Positions 33,201-45,534 of a stretch of DNA of 64,000 nucleotides are shown piece after piece. Every line of letters begins with the position of its first letter. The stretch's first letter is position 1. Where the stretch lies: positions 31,758,599 through 31,822,598 of the forward strand of contig NC_087063.1 in assembly GCF_963678635.1 (NCBI RefSeq). Direction: 5' to 3'. The notes beneath the pieces were generated by a model, which was not told the DNA's origin, made no database searches, and saw only the letters and a list, made by a program, of their open reading frames with translations. Origin of the DNA: Symsagittifera roscoffensis (Eukaryota > Xenacoelomorpha > Acoela > Convolutidae). A program made the translations under genes and the position numbers.

Positions 33201-36200
33201 ATCAGAAACAATTGAGACTTTTGGACTTATTGTTGAAAATTTTATAAGTGCGCATGCTCCATATAGACGAAAAACCGGTAACCAAAAATAAAAAACCATG
33301 GATTGATAAATCCTTGATAACTCTGATAAACATTAAACATAGGTGTTTCAATATATTGAAAAACACTGGTTGTGTGGTAGCGCACAGAGTACAAAGAGGT
33401 TAGAAATTTGGTCAACCGAAAATTGGCAATTACTTCACAAAAATATCACAGGGAAAATGTTAAGCATCTTTCCAACATTAAAGAACAATGGGATTTCCTA
33501 AACAAAAAGCTAGGGAGAAAGTGCAATTAAAAGTCAGTATTTATAAGCGAATTAAATATGGAAATTGGCAAAAAAAAAACAAAAGTTGTTACTGAAATAG
33601 CAAATCATTTGAATCAAGTTTTTTTTTCAAAATTAGGCGTTTTTAATTGTGAACATGTACCCAGAAAAACAAAAGAAAATACTAATGCTGTATTTGATTT
33701 TCGTTGCGTCACCAGAAAAGAAATTTTGGAAGAATTAGATAATTCCCCGTTGAATAAACCTCAAGGGCCAATGGTATACAAGCTTTTTGCCTTCAACAAG
33801 CTAAACTTGCTATCGGATTTTTCAATAACACACCTCCAATTCACAATAAATGAAATTATAATACAAGTTTCCGTCATTCCTCAGAAAAGCATATATCATC
33901 ACCCCTGTCTTCAAAAAAGGTAAAACACAGGTTGCATCAAATTATAGGCCTCATTGTGTGGCAAACACGCTTTCAAAAATTTTTGAACGCTTGCTTTTGA
34001 ACCAACTTACGGATTATCTGAAACAAAATTCGTTATTAAACGTCTACCAATTCGGGTTTAAGGAAATTAAATCTGCGACGGATGCATTTATCACTTCTAC
34101 CGAAATTGTTTGTGAAGACATGGATCAATCAACAAGAACAAATGCACTTTTTCTAGATCTTGCTTAAGCTTTAAATTCCGTTTCTCTTGAAATCTTCTAG
34201 AAAAAATTGAAATGTATGGTTTTCCAAAAATGCATCAAATCTCCTAAACGATTTTTTAAGAGACCATCAACAATGTGTGAAACTTCGAAATCATTTTTCT
34301 GAAAAATACTGAGAAAAATGGAATTGATAGGAATACTATAACAGAGTACCTGTGAAACTAAGCGAACGCACAAAATAAATAAAACAAAACAGATTCCTGA
34401 AAACAAATTAGGGAAAGAAATTGTCTGAAACAATAGTTGTAATAAATGGAACAATTTAAACGTGAAGCTGAGAAAAGTTAAAGCTAAACAAAAATTTAAG
34501 TTGAAAATTTTTTAATAGAAGTAGACCAAAAAAAATTACATGCTATTGACAGATCCATTAGTTCTTTTCGAGATTATTTTATATCTGATATTAGTATTGT
34601 TTTTTTTCATTTATACAAGTTGTATTTGTATATTTAAACGCCAGTATGGTTGCTGATTTTTAACATATTATGACAATCCCATTTTGTAGCAGCATGTATG
34701 TTTAACCAATTAGCCGTTAATATGGAGCTAATTTACTTTTTTCAGGGCATTCCAGTACCTGAATTGTTTCTATTCATTAGTATAACAAATAATGGTCCCA
34801 GAAACTTCGCTCCAACGCATCTGAGGAGAACTGTCGATATTTCCCTAATTTTCTGGATCAAGTTGGTTTCATTTTTTCCGACTCAACCGCTGCACCTTCC
34901 TTTTTCATGCTACTTGGAAGGTATTACTTGGAAAAGCAGCTGCAAAAAAACTGACGGTTGGTATCAATTTGATGAAAGTTTGAAACAACAAAAATTGTAA
35001 CTCAACGAAACCAATGACTTGCTTAGCAATCATGAACAAAGCAGACCTGCTTCTAGAGGCTAAAAACTGCAGAAATTGCTAGAGGAAGAAAAAATCAAAA
35101 GCTATTCTATGAAGATACCATTATGAAAATGCATGTAGAACTACAAGAAGATCGTCTACAACAACAAAAGCTACAAGATATACAGCAAACTATCACAAGA
35201 CTGGAAAAAGATAGAGAATTTTTCCAAAAACAAACTGAAAAAATAATTGACAACTTACTAGAACAAAAACAACAAGCAGAGTATCCGAAATTTCAACGAT
35301 ACAATGACAAATTTCAGTTCAAATTCGTCACTAAGTTTGCAAAAAACCTCATAATATCGGACAGCTCAACGAACAATTAATCAACAGGATTTTGGGCCAC
35401 TAATCGCAATACATTCATATTCATCGGCTACTATAAATGACTTTAATAATTTTGTTGACAAATATACTTGAGGGACAAAAGTTTAAACTCTTGTTATGCA
35501 TGTGGGACATAATTCTATTGACGGGGGACTAACTGGAAAAGAATTTTGTGAACAACTTCGTGAAACTATTGAGAAATCCATTAAAAAGTTCAAGCCTCAT
35601 ATAGTTGCAGTTTGCAAAAAGCTCCCGTGAAAAACGTTTTTTTTGGCAGAGATCAAAACAACAATGAAATAAACATTTTCAATGATGCTCTGGAAAATGT
35701 GTTTGGAAATGGATGGTTCATTTCCCTGGTCAAAAGTTGAGTGTGTGAATACTAATCTAACAGCTACTAACATTAGTGACGACGGAATGCACCCGAATGC
35801 TAGTGGCATTCAACTACTAGTGAAAAATCTACGGGGCTTTTTCTAAAAACGGTCTTACCATTTTCAATACTGAAGTTACAATAGGACGTTTGAGTTAGAA
35901 TTTTGAGGGTCAGTTGATGAATTTCAATTTTTTTGCCGCTTTTTCAGTTTTTGTGTTTGGCTCAGGAATTGAACAACAAAAACAACCTTTTTTTGCAAAA
36001 CTTTATTTACTCAAACTTTCAACCACTCAAGGGAAATAACACAATCAAATACCGGACTTATTTTTAACTGTATGTACTATTGTATTATTTCAACTTAAGT
36101 TTTTTGCATATGGTAAAAAACCCATTTAGTCCTCTCAGGAGACATTGAGGAAAATCCTGGTCATTTTCATGAACTGCAAGAACTATCTTATGAACGTTTG

Positions 36201-39200
36201 GAAACTGAAGGTGAATCCAAGAAAGTCAATTTTTGCTTGATAAATTTCAGAAGCTTGCAAAACAAATATCATGAAATTGTCGATTTTTCAGATGAGTTTT
36301 CGATGAACACTATAGTTGTAGCAACAGAAACATGGCTCAACAACAAATTAAAAGGAAACACTTTTCTTAGCTCAAGGCCTTATTTTGTTCATCTTCCACG
36401 CTCCGCAAGCACAAGTCTTAAAAGAGGGGCAGGTCTTGGAATTTGGACTCCTTTATAATTCAAAATGCATATATGTAAAGATCTCATGACTGCTGGCAGA
36501 AAGTTTTTTTAGTCATTATGGGTTGAAACTGAGTCATCAAGTATGCAAAAAACTTTGATTATTGTTTTGTATTGCTCAAGAAAAAACCTCTCTCAGTACT
36601 TTTTTGACGAATCAGGTGGTCAAATTTCTCAAGCGTTTGGAAGTTTTTGTATTTGGAGACTACAATATAGATCTTTTAAAACAAAACGTGTCATAAAAAA
36701 CTTTACGACTTTGCTGTAAGTTGTGGTTTAGCTATGTCAAACGTTACTAAACCATCACGTGTAAGAGATAATAATGTCTCACTTATCGCCCATTGCTTAG
36801 TTTCCCACAACCAAATAAATTATGTTAGTTCCTACGAATTGCCATTCAACACAGACCACTATATGCTTACATATGAAGCATCATTTTCTTGCAAGCCAAT
36901 AAATGACTTCTTTGAATGTGAGACAAGGGATTTCCATAAATTAAATCGCGGAAAATTCAGACTTTGCAATTTTTGATTGATCAGAAATATATAAAAAATC
37001 CTCGGGATCAGAAACAATTGAGACTTTTGGACTTATTGTTGAAAATTTTATAAGTGCGCATGCTCCATATAGACGAAAAACCGGTAACCAAAAATAAAAA
37101 ACCATGGATTGATAAATCCTTGATAACTCTGATAAACATTAAACATAGGTGTTTCAATATATTGAAAAACACTGGTTGTGTGGTAGCGCACAGAGTACAA
37201 AGAGGTTAGAAATTTGGTCAACCGAAAATTGGCAATTACTTCACAAAAATATCACAGGGAAAATGTTAAGCATCTTTCCAACATTAAAGAACAATGGGAT
37301 TTCCTAAACAAAAAGCTAGGGAGAAAGTGCAATTAAAAATCAGTATTTATAAGCGAATTAAATATGGAAATTGGCAAAAAAAAACAAAAGTTGTTACTGA
37401 AATAGCAAATCATTTGAATCAAGTTTTTTTTTCAAAATTAGGAGTTTTTAATTGTGAACATGTACCCAGAAAAACAAAAGAAAATACTAATGCTGTATTT
37501 GATTTTCGTTGCGTCACCAGAAAAGAAATTTTGGAAGAATTAGATAATTCCCCGTTGAATAAACCTCAAGGGCCAATGGTATACAAGCTTTTTGCCTTCA
37601 ACAAGCTAAACTTGCTATCGGATTTTTCAATAACACACCTCCAATTCACAATAAATGAAATTATAATACAAGTTTCCGTCATTCCTCAGAAAAGCATATA
37701 TCATCACCCCTGTCTTCAAAAAAGGTAAAACACAGGTTGCATCAAATTATAGGCCTCATTGTGTGGCAAACACGCTTTCAAAAATTTTTGAACGCTTGCT
37801 TTTGAACCAACTTACGGATTATCTGAAACAAAATTCGTTATTAAACGTCTACCAATTCGGGTTTAAGGAAATTAAATCTGCGACGGATGCATTTATCACT
37901 TCTACCGAAATTGTTTGTGAAGACATGGATCAATCAACAAGAACAAATGCACTTTTTCTAGATCTTGCTTAAGCTTTAAATTCCGTTTCTCTTGAAATCT
38001 TCTAGAAAAAATTGAAATGTATGGTTTTCCAAAAATGCATCAAATCTCCTAAACGATTTTTTAAGAGACCATCAACAATGTGTGAAACTTCGAAATCATT
38101 TTTCTGAAAAATACTGAGAAAAATGGAATTGATAGGAATACTATAACAGAGTACCTGTGAAACTAAGCGAACGCACAAAATAAATAAAACAAAACAGATT
38201 CCTGAAAACAAATTAGGGAAAGAAATTGTCTGAAACAATAGTTGTAATAAATGGAACAATTTAAACGTGAAGCTGAGAAAAGTTAAAGCTAAACAAAAAT
38301 TTAAGTTGAAAATTTTTTAATAGAAGTAGACCAAAATTACATGCTATTGACAGATCCATTAGTTCTTTTCGAGATTATTTTATATCTGATATTAGTATTG
38401 TTTTTTTTTTCATTTATACAAGTTGTATTTGTATATTTAAACGCCAGTATGGTTGCTGATTTTTAACATATTATGACAATCCCATTTTGTAGCAGCATGT
38501 ATGTTTAACCAATTAGCCGTTAATATGGAGCTAATTTACTTTTTTCAGGGCATTCCAGTACCTGAATTGTTTCTATTCATTAGTATAACAAATAATGGTC
38601 CCAGAAACTTCGCTCCAACGCATCTGAGGAGAACTGTCGATATTTTCCTAATTTTCTGGATCAAGTTGGTTTCATTTTTTCCGACTCAACCGCTGCACCT
38701 TCCTTTTTCATGCTACTTGGAAGGTATTACTTGGAAAAGCAGCTGCAAAAAAACTGACGGTTGGTTTCAATTTGATGGAAGTTTGAAACAACAAAAATTG
38801 TAACTCAACGAAACCAATGACTTGCTTAGCAAACATGAACAAAGCAGACCTGCTTCTAGAGGCTAAAAATTGCAGAAATTGCTAGAGGAAGAAAAAATCA
38901 AAAGCTATACTATGAAGATACCATTATGAAAATGCATGTAGAACTACAAGAAGATCGTCTACAACAACAAAAGCTACAAGATATACAGCAAACTATCACA
39001 AGACTGGAAAAAGATGTAGAATTTTTCCAAAATCAAACTGAAAAAATAATTGACAACTTATTAGAACAAAAACAACAAGCAGAGTATCCGACACTTCAAC
39101 GATACAATGACAAATTTCAGTTCAAATTCATCACTAAGTTTGCAAAAAACCTCATAGTATCGGACAGCTCAACGAACAATTAATCAACAGGATATTGGGC

Positions 39201-42200
39201 CACTAATCGCAATACATTCATTTTCATCGGCTACTATAAATGACTTTAATAATTTTGTTGACAAATATACTTGAGGGACAAATATTTAAACTCTTGTTAT
39301 GCATGTGGGACATAATTCTATTGACGGGGGACTAACTGGAAAAGAATTTTGTGAACAATTTCGTGAAACTATTGAGAAATCCATTAAACAATTCAAGCCT
39401 CATATAGTTGCAGTTTGCAAAAAAACTCCCGTGAAAACGTTTTTTTTTTGGCAGAGATCAAAACAACAATGAAATAAACCTTTTCAATGATGCTCTGGAA
39501 AATGTGTTTGGAAATGGATGGTTCATTTCCCTGGTCAAAAGTTGAGTGTGTGAATACTAATCTAACAGCTACTAACATTAGTGACGACGGAATGCACCCG
39601 AATGCTAGTGGCATTCAACTACTAGTGGAAAATCTACGGGGCTTTTTCTAAAAAAGGTCTTACCATTTCCAATACTGAAGTTAAACCGCAGAAAATAGTT
39701 GGCAAAACATAGGACGTTTGAGTTACAATTTTGAGGGTCAGTTGATAAATTTGAATTTTTTTTGCCGCTTTTTCAGTTTTTTGTGTTTTTGGCTCAGGAA
39801 TTGAACAACAAAAACAACCTTTTTTGCTAAACTTTATTTACTCAAACCTTCAACCACTCAAGGGAAATAACACAATTAAGTACCGGACTTATTTATATCT
39901 GTATGTACTATTGTAGTATTTCAACTTAAGTTTTTTGCGTATGGTAAAAAACCCAAATTAGTCCTTTCAGGAGACATTGAGGAAAATCCTGGTCATTTTC
40001 ATGAACTGCAAGAACTATCTTATGAACGTTTTTTCGAAACTGAAAGTGAATCCAAGACAGTCAATTTTTGCTTGATAAATTTCAGAAGCTTGCAAAACAA
40101 ATATGGAATTGTCGATTTTTCAGATGAATTTTCGATGAACACTATAGTTGTAGCAACAGAAACATGGCTCAATAACAAATTAGAATGAAACACTTTTCTT
40201 AGCTCAAGGCATTATTTTGTTCATCTTCCACGCTCCGCAAGCACAGGTCTTAAAAGAGGGGCAGGTCTTGGAATTTGGACTCCTTTATCATTCAAAATGC
40301 ATATGTAAAGATCTCATGACTGCTGGCAGAAAGTTTTTTTAGTCATTATGGGTTGAAACTGAGTCATCAAGTATGCAAAAAACTTTGATTAGTGTTTTGT
40401 ATTGCTCAAGAAAAAACCTCTCTCAGTACTTTTTTGAAGAATTAGGTGCTCAAATTTCTCAAGCGTTTGAAAGTTTTTGTATTTGGAGACTACAATATAG
40501 ATCTTTTAAAACAAGACGTGTCATCAAAACTTTGCGACTTTGCTGTAAGTTGTGGTTTAGCAATGTCAAACGTTACTAAACCATCACGTGTAACAGAATA
40601 ATGTCTCACTTATCGCCCATTGCTTAGTTTCCCACAACCAAATAAATTTTGTTAGTTCTACGAATTGCCATTCAACACAGACCACTATATGCTTACATAT
40701 GAAGCAATTTTCTTGCAAGCCACTAAATGACATCATTGAATTTGAGACAAGAGGTTGTCATAATTTTAATCGGGGAAAATTCAGACCTTGCAATTTTTGA
40801 TTGATCAGAAATGTATAAAAAATCCTCGGGATTAGAAACAATTGAGAAATTTGGACTTATTGTTGAAAAATTTATAAGTGCACATGCTCCATATAGCACA
40901 AAAACCGGTAACCAAAAATACCATGGATTGATAAATCCTTGATAACTCTGATAAACATTAAACATAGGTGTTTCAATATATTGAAAAACACTGGTTGTGT
41001 GGTAGCGCACAGAATACAAAGAGGTTAGAAATTTGGTCAACCGAAAATTGGAAATTGCTTCACAAAAATATCACAGGGAAAATTTTTAGCAGCTTTCCAA
41101 CATGAAAGAACAATGGGATTTCATAAACAAAAAACTAGGGAAAAAAGAGCAACCAAAAGTCAGTAACTATAAGCGAATTAAATATGGAAATTGGCAAAAA
41201 AAAAGTTGTTACTGAAATAGCAAATCATCTGAATCAAGTTTTTTTTTCAAAGTTAGGCGTTTTCAATTGTGAACATATACCCAGAAAAACAAAAGAAATT
41301 ACTAATGCTGTATTTGATTTTCGTTGCGTCACAAGAAAAAAATTTTTGGAAGAAATAGATAATTCCTCGTTGAATAAATCTCTAGGGCCAATGGTATACA
41401 AGCTTTTTGCCTTCAACAAGCTAAACTTGCTATCGGATTTTGCAATAACACACCTCCAATTCGCAAAAAATGAAATTATAATACAAGTTTTCGTCATGCC
41501 TTAAAAAAGCATATATCATCACCCCTGTCTTCAAAAAAGGTAAAACACAGGTTGCATCAAATTATAGGCCTCATTTTGTGGCAAACACGCTTTCAAAAAT
41601 TTTTGAACGCTTGCTTTTGAACCAATTTATGGATTATCTGAAACAAAATTCGTTATTAAACGTCTACCAATTCGGATTTAAGGAAATTAAATCTGCAACT
41701 GATGCAGTTATCACTTTAACCGAAATTGTTTGTGAAAACATGGATCAATCAAGAAGAACAAATGCACTTTTTCTAGATCTTGCTAAAGCTTTAAATTCCA
41801 TTTCGCTTGAAATCTTCTTGAAAAAATTGAAATGTATGGTTTTCCAAAAATGCATCGAATCTCCTAAACGATTTTTTAGAGACCATCAACAATGTGTTAA
41901 ACTTCGAAATCATTTTTCTGACTGGATAACACTTAATCATGGCGTTCCACAAGGTACTGTTTTGAGAACATTAGTTTTCATTTTTCATATAAATGATTTT
42001 AAGAACCAAATCAACCGGAACATGATTTAAGTGCAATTTGCAGATGTTTAAAGTATTTTATGTACAGGAAACTCAATTCAGGATCTAAGAACCTCAATGC
42101 TCGAAACACTAGAAAAAGTACATGATTATTTAAATGAAAAAAATTGTCCTCAATGTTGATAAAACGGAACTTAATGTCTTTAGGGAAGAGAATATTTTCG

Positions 42201-45200
42201 AAAAAAAATTTCTAGAGAAAAAACAATACCCGCAAAGTTACATGCCAGGTATCTTGGAATTTTAGTGGACAAAAATCTTACTTTTTCAGATGAATGGAAC
42301 AAATGTTTAAGCAAAATGGTTGTTGCAATTAAGTCAATATACTGCGTTCGACACATGGTACCATTAGAAACAAGAATTATGCTTTCCAGATCACTATTTT
42401 TGCCACATTTATCTTTGAGCTCAGCATTTTTTCAAAATCTACCCATGTCTCAAATTAACAGGGAATCGAAGTGTGCTATCTCCGCAGAAAATATGATCAT
42501 TCACGAGATCTACTTCTCAAATCTAAGGTCTTACCAGTCGAACCTTTTCTCACCCAGCACAGCTTGGCTGGATGTTCGATGTGGTGAAAAATATTGAGAA
42601 AAATTGAATTAATAGACAGTTCATCTATAACAGAGTACCTGTGAAACTAAGCGAACGCACAAAACAAGTAAAACAAAACAGATTCCTGAAAACAAATTAG
42701 GGAAAGAAATTGTCTTAAGCAATAGTTGTAATAAATGGAACAATTTAAACGTGAAGCTGAGAAAACTTAAAGCTAAACAAAAATTTAAGTTTGAACTTGA
42801 AAATTTTTTAAAAGAAATACACTAAAAAATTGCTATTGACAGATCCATTAGTTCTTTTCGAGATTATTTCATATCTAATATTAGTATTGTTTTTTTTTCA
42901 TTTTGATTTATACAAGTTGTATTTGTATATTTACACGCCGGTATGGTTGCTGATTTTTAACCTATTATGACAATCCCATTTTGTAGCTGCATGTGTGTTT
43001 AACCAAGCGGTTATTTTGAATTTACATGTTTGTGAGAAAATATGATGGTTCTTTTTTTTTTTGATTAGCAAAAAAGGATTGTGCTTAGAATTGAAAAAAA
43101 AAATCATATAAATTTTTCCGTGAAACAATTATGGTCAAGTCAGGTTTGCCGCAGTGTCATGAATTATCTAAGGTTTCATGGAGAGAAGTTCGGCTTTTTT
43201 CAATTTTCCCCTCGTATTCGAATTTCAAAGTTTAAAGTTATTTTAGCGTTGTCATAATGCAATAAAAATTATCACGGTTGAAATATTTGTCTTTATACCT
43301 TGCATGGTATAATAACGCAGTTTAAGCTATAATGGCATGTTAAACAACTAAGAAAATTAAAAATTCTGTCTCTCTCTTTTTGATGGACGTGTTTTTGGGC
43401 GACTTTTCTCATTGCCGGACATGGACCCATTTCTGCTTTTAATATTTTCTGAAAAAAGTAGTGACAGCTTTGTTTTTCGTGAAGAAAGTTTGCTTTTTAT
43501 ACTTTTAAAGACAATTTTGACTTGCGACTGCAAGCTTCTTGTAATCTGAAACTTGACTTCATTCCCCGTAAACAATTTTTTCTATACTCATTATTATACA
43601 AGCGAAGCTCATGTGATCGCATGAACTTGCTTTTTTCCAACTTAAATCGCAAATATTTGTGTTCATTTTGAAAGATGTTTTTGAAAACTACCACGTATTA
43701 TAAAAATTATCACGGTGAACATATTTGTTTTTTATACCTTACATTGTATAATCATGCATATTTAACCATAATGCCACATTAAACAATTAAGAAAATTAGT
43801 GTTGCTAAGTCGCAAAAATTAGTGTTCATTTTGAAAGTGTTCTTTTATTGCAGTATATGCATAAGATCAATAACCAGCTATTAAGTACAGCCAATTCTAA
43901 GGATTTGAACACAGACTATTATATTACAAATATTACTTTAGCTTCAAGGTGTCATGAATCTGTAGCGTTGAAGTAGGGAAGGAAACCCGCAACAAAATAA
44001 GAGGGTTTTAATGAACTTTTTCGTATACTAGTTAAAATGCGTACGCTCTATAAATTGAGGCATGTTATTGGTAAATTTCTTTTTTTATTATTTAACTGGT
44101 ACTGCTAATGCGTCATATTTGGCTTGCGTCAATTAGCAAGTAAGTAGACTGATAGTTGGCGTGCGTCACTTAGAAATTATCTAGACTCAATATTTTACTC
44201 ATTCAGTTTTTCCCAGTAGCAGTATCGGTCAAATTTTTAGTTGGTATGAAATTGAACAGTCGTCCTGTTTTTTCGGCAGATTATCATTCCGATTTCGAAT
44301 GCCGATCTTTTTATTTTTATCGGCATTGTCAACTTATTTTATGTCGTTGGAAGGACAAGAATAGATTTTTTTTTGTTCTATTTTTTTTTGGACGGTTGTG
44401 GTGTAAAAGTTTCAAAACTTAACCGCTCAAAATTTTTTTTAACAATGATATCGTATGGCATTTTTTTGTTTTCGCCTCAATGGGATGCTATCCACGTATT
44501 TTCAGTTTAATGGCTGCTCGATGACCGATACTAAAAGCTTATTTAATGCTGGCGGTTATGCTTCTAGCTTGTTTTTCTGAAATTGATTTTTTTTCTTCCA
44601 AATTTTTGTTTATTTTAACAAATTTTAATCGATTAAATGATTGCCGTCTCATTTTCTATACGTTAGCTTGCCATGATACGCTTGCGTTGTATCCCAAGTG
44701 AAGCGAATGACCTGCTATGTTAACCCTGTATTTGTGAATGTGCTCAGCTCATAAGATGATGGGAATTGCATTGACTGAGGCGAACCTTGGCAAAAGAGAG
44801 AAGCTGGCAAACTCCAACAGAGTTTACAACCATCTGAAGACAGCCTGTGAACTGAACCCAGATGACCCCGAGGCACACTACTTCTACGGGTCAGTTTCAC
44901 CCTTTTACCAAACGCAACTGCATAGCTGGTTGAATGTGGTCGATACTCTCAGGGATCTGTTTGAGAGATATTTTTTTTGCAGTGCTGGTTTTATATATTT
45001 CTTATCTAGTAACGCCTTATGCGAGACCAATTGATTTGTCTCAGTTCAATTTGGAGCGATTTCTGAGCCGGATTATTCTGTCCAAAACTCTGTCCAAAAC
45101 GTTCAGCTAAAAGTCGGAATTTGTTTGGAAAAATCTTCCCCAGCACAATTATTTTGTCACTTTCTTCGCAAGTCTGAACAAGACGTGGAACATATTTTTT

Positions 45201-45534
45201 TTTCAGTTCTGTCTGTTTCGTGGCCTGTGTGATTCCATCCACTGTGAAATCCATCGCAGGGTTGTTTGTCTCCCTTCCCAAATCCTCCTTCGAAGAGGCA
45301 CTCCTCCACTTCTCATCTGCAGAGAATCTGAAGCCGAACTTCATGTGTCGCAACCAGTTTGCGATGGCCAAGACATACGAGATGCTAGGACAGTTCAAAG
45401 AAGCGCATTATTGGATGGAAAAGGCGAGTCGCTTTGAAGCTCACACTGTGAAAGACAAGAAGGATCGAAATGACGCAATTGAAACATTGAATAAGTGGAA
45501 GACAAACAAAAACTTCAAACTTTTTTTCCTCTGA
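29962..45534 (+). CDS. RMDN1: RMDN1-like gene (regulator of microtubule dynamics, TPR-type protein), four exons
   Basis: Four exons join in phase: A 29,962-30,276, B 30,794-30,932, C 44,748-44,889 and D 45,207-45,534. All use GT-AG junctions with phases 0, 1 and 2. The product is about 307 residues, close to RMDN1 (just over 300). The first 70 residues are basic and hydrophobic, nearly free of acidic residues, consistent with a mitochondrial targeting or anchor segment. Helical TPR-like repeats follow: VWRLSYACWCNARD (family motif L-L-W-R-x-A-R-A), then HKMMGIALTEAN, YNHLKTACELNPDDPEAHYFYG and FEEALLHFSSAENLKPNF. These match the order of the vertebrate RMDN family, proteins implicated in microtubule association and mitochondrial contact. 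The exact start is uncertain: an acceptor-like TTTTCAG ends at 29,954, and the frame stays open upstream to 29,638. Intron B-C is 13.8 kb and full of LINE copies. Confidence 0.85.
30794..30932 (+). CDS. RMDN1: RMDN1-like exon B
   Basis: Acceptor GTGCCTAG ends at 30,793; the exon begins with codons for LVWRLSYACW and ends GCAGCAG|GTAAAG in phase 1. It is 139 bases long. It encodes the conserved LLWRxAR helix and a second helix ending EALIYAQKAYEMNPNHAA. Confidence 0.88.
31316..32040 (+). pseudogene. LINE ORF1 remnant: coiled coil plus SGNH-esterase-like segment
   Basis: The 85-codon frame at 31,316 encodes a Gln/Lys/Glu-rich coiled coil. From 31,689 another frame reads MHVGHNSIDGGLTGKEFC, resembling the G-x-N-D block of SGNH esterases (here GHNS). 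Near 31,973-32,040 is DDGMHPNASGIQLL, the D-x-x-H-x-N block with the catalytic Asp/His. A coiled coil plus esterase is a known ORF1 type of CR1-group LINEs, thought to aid RNP assembly. Frameshifts and stops separate the blocks. Equivalent remnants lie at 35,123-35,845 and 38,926-39,650. Confidence 0.6.
32332..32358 (+). other. 2A-like ribosome-skipping motif, variant ending NPG-His (copy 1)
   Basis: Nine codons encode G-D-I-E-E-N-P-G-H, in frame with the endonuclease frame of ORF2 that follows (32,431 onward). The functional 2A consensus is D-x-E-x-N-P-G-P; the last Pro is replaced by His (CAT). 2A-like peptides near the N-terminus of ORF2 are known in some CR1-like LINEs. The same nine codons occur at 36,138-36,164 and 39,970-39,996. 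Confidence 0.7.
32380..34167 (+). pseudogene. LINE ORF2 remnant (endonuclease and RT), copy 1
   Basis: After the 2A-like motif come NFRSLQNKYHEI (AP-endonuclease N-terminal motif), VVATETWLNN (the catalytic T-E-T-W-L block) and, after breaks, FNTDHYML (the S/T-D-H block). RT begins with ANTLSKIFERLLLNQLTDYL and QFGFKEIKSATDA (finger motifs), then ALFLDLA with a stop where the motif A K-A-F-D should follow. The palm is then deleted. CR1-type by layout; inactive. Confidence 0.7.
34708..38510 (+). repeat. LINE-containing tandem unit, copy 2
   Basis: 3,803 bp, almost identical to copy 1 over the LINE part and joined directly to it. The boundary sequence AACCAATTAGCCG shows the end of one unit fused to the start of the next. 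Coding remnants: coiled coil 35,123-35,380, esterase-like 35,510-35,845, 2A-like 36,138-36,164, endonuclease 36,198-36,976, RT 37,294-37,972. It lacks the 1.24 kb that holds the host exons in copy 1. Confidence 0.88.
38511..43005 (+). repeat. LINE-containing tandem unit, copy 3 (longest)
   Basis: 4,495 bp, more diverged than copies 1 and 2 and without their RT deletion, so it preserves more of the LINE. Coiled coil is at 38,926-39,183, 2A-like at 39,970-39,996, endonuclease about 40,060-40,780 (broken) and RT 41,184-42,597. RT motif B is present (NHGVPQGTVLRTLVF near 41,936), but motif C reads FADV followed by a stop (near 42,040), losing the second catalytic Asp. The unit ends at AACCAA (43,005), after which unrelated intron sequence begins. 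Confidence 0.85.
41184..42597 (+). pseudogene. LINE RT remnant, copy 3
   Basis: Frames at 41,184-41,504, 41,578-42,030 and 42,265-42,597 together cover RT fingers, motif A (LFLDLAKALNSIS, with the conserved F-D changed to L-N), motif B (GVPQGTVL), damaged motif C and the C-terminal domain (TFSDEWNKCLSKMV, then PHLSLSSAFFQ). Stops lie between them. It documents what copies 1 and 2 lost. Confidence 0.7.
43006..44747. other. Distal part of the RMDN1-like intron, with a diverged 100-bp direct repeat
   Basis: AT-rich intron sequence. A segment of about 96-98 bp starting AAAAATTATCACGG occurs at 43,264-43,359 and again at 43,702-43,799, about 80% identical, in direct orientation and 440 bp apart. 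No coding remnant was recognised. Confidence 0.55.
44748..44889 (+). CDS. RMDN1: RMDN1-like exon C
   Basis: Acceptor TGTGCTCAG ends at 44,747. Two bases complete the split Ala codon from exon B, and the exon ends TACGG|GTCAGT in phase 2. It carries a TPR-like pair including ACELNPDDPEAHYFYG, matching the ELNPKDA-type segment of the family. Confidence 0.88.
45207..45534 (+). CDS. RMDN1: RMDN1-like exon D (terminal)
   Basis: Acceptor TTTTTTTTCAG ends at 45,206. The first base completes a split Gly codon, and the frame then runs to TGA at 45,532-45,534. It contains LPKSSFEEALLHFSSAENLKP and MAKTYEMLGQFKEAHYWMEKA, equivalent to the last TPR-like helices of RMDN proteins. The C-terminal tail is basic. 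Confidence 0.88.

Larger units (their letters stand above)
29663..34707 (+). repeat. LINE-containing tandem unit, copy 1 (split around RMDN1-like exons A and B)
   Basis: Copy 1 of a head-to-tail triplicated unit. Its leading 223 bp (29,663-29,885) matches the start of copies 2 and 3, but homology resumes only at about 31,123. The intervening 1,237 bp contains exactly exons A and B of the host gene. The rest holds the LINE: coiled-coil ORF (31,316-31,573), esterase-like segment (31,689-32,040), 2A-like motif (32,332), endonuclease (32,380-33,170) and RT (33,558-34,167). It shares with copy 2 a deletion of about 670 bp in the RT core. All frames are broken, so it is inactive. Confidence 0.8.
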
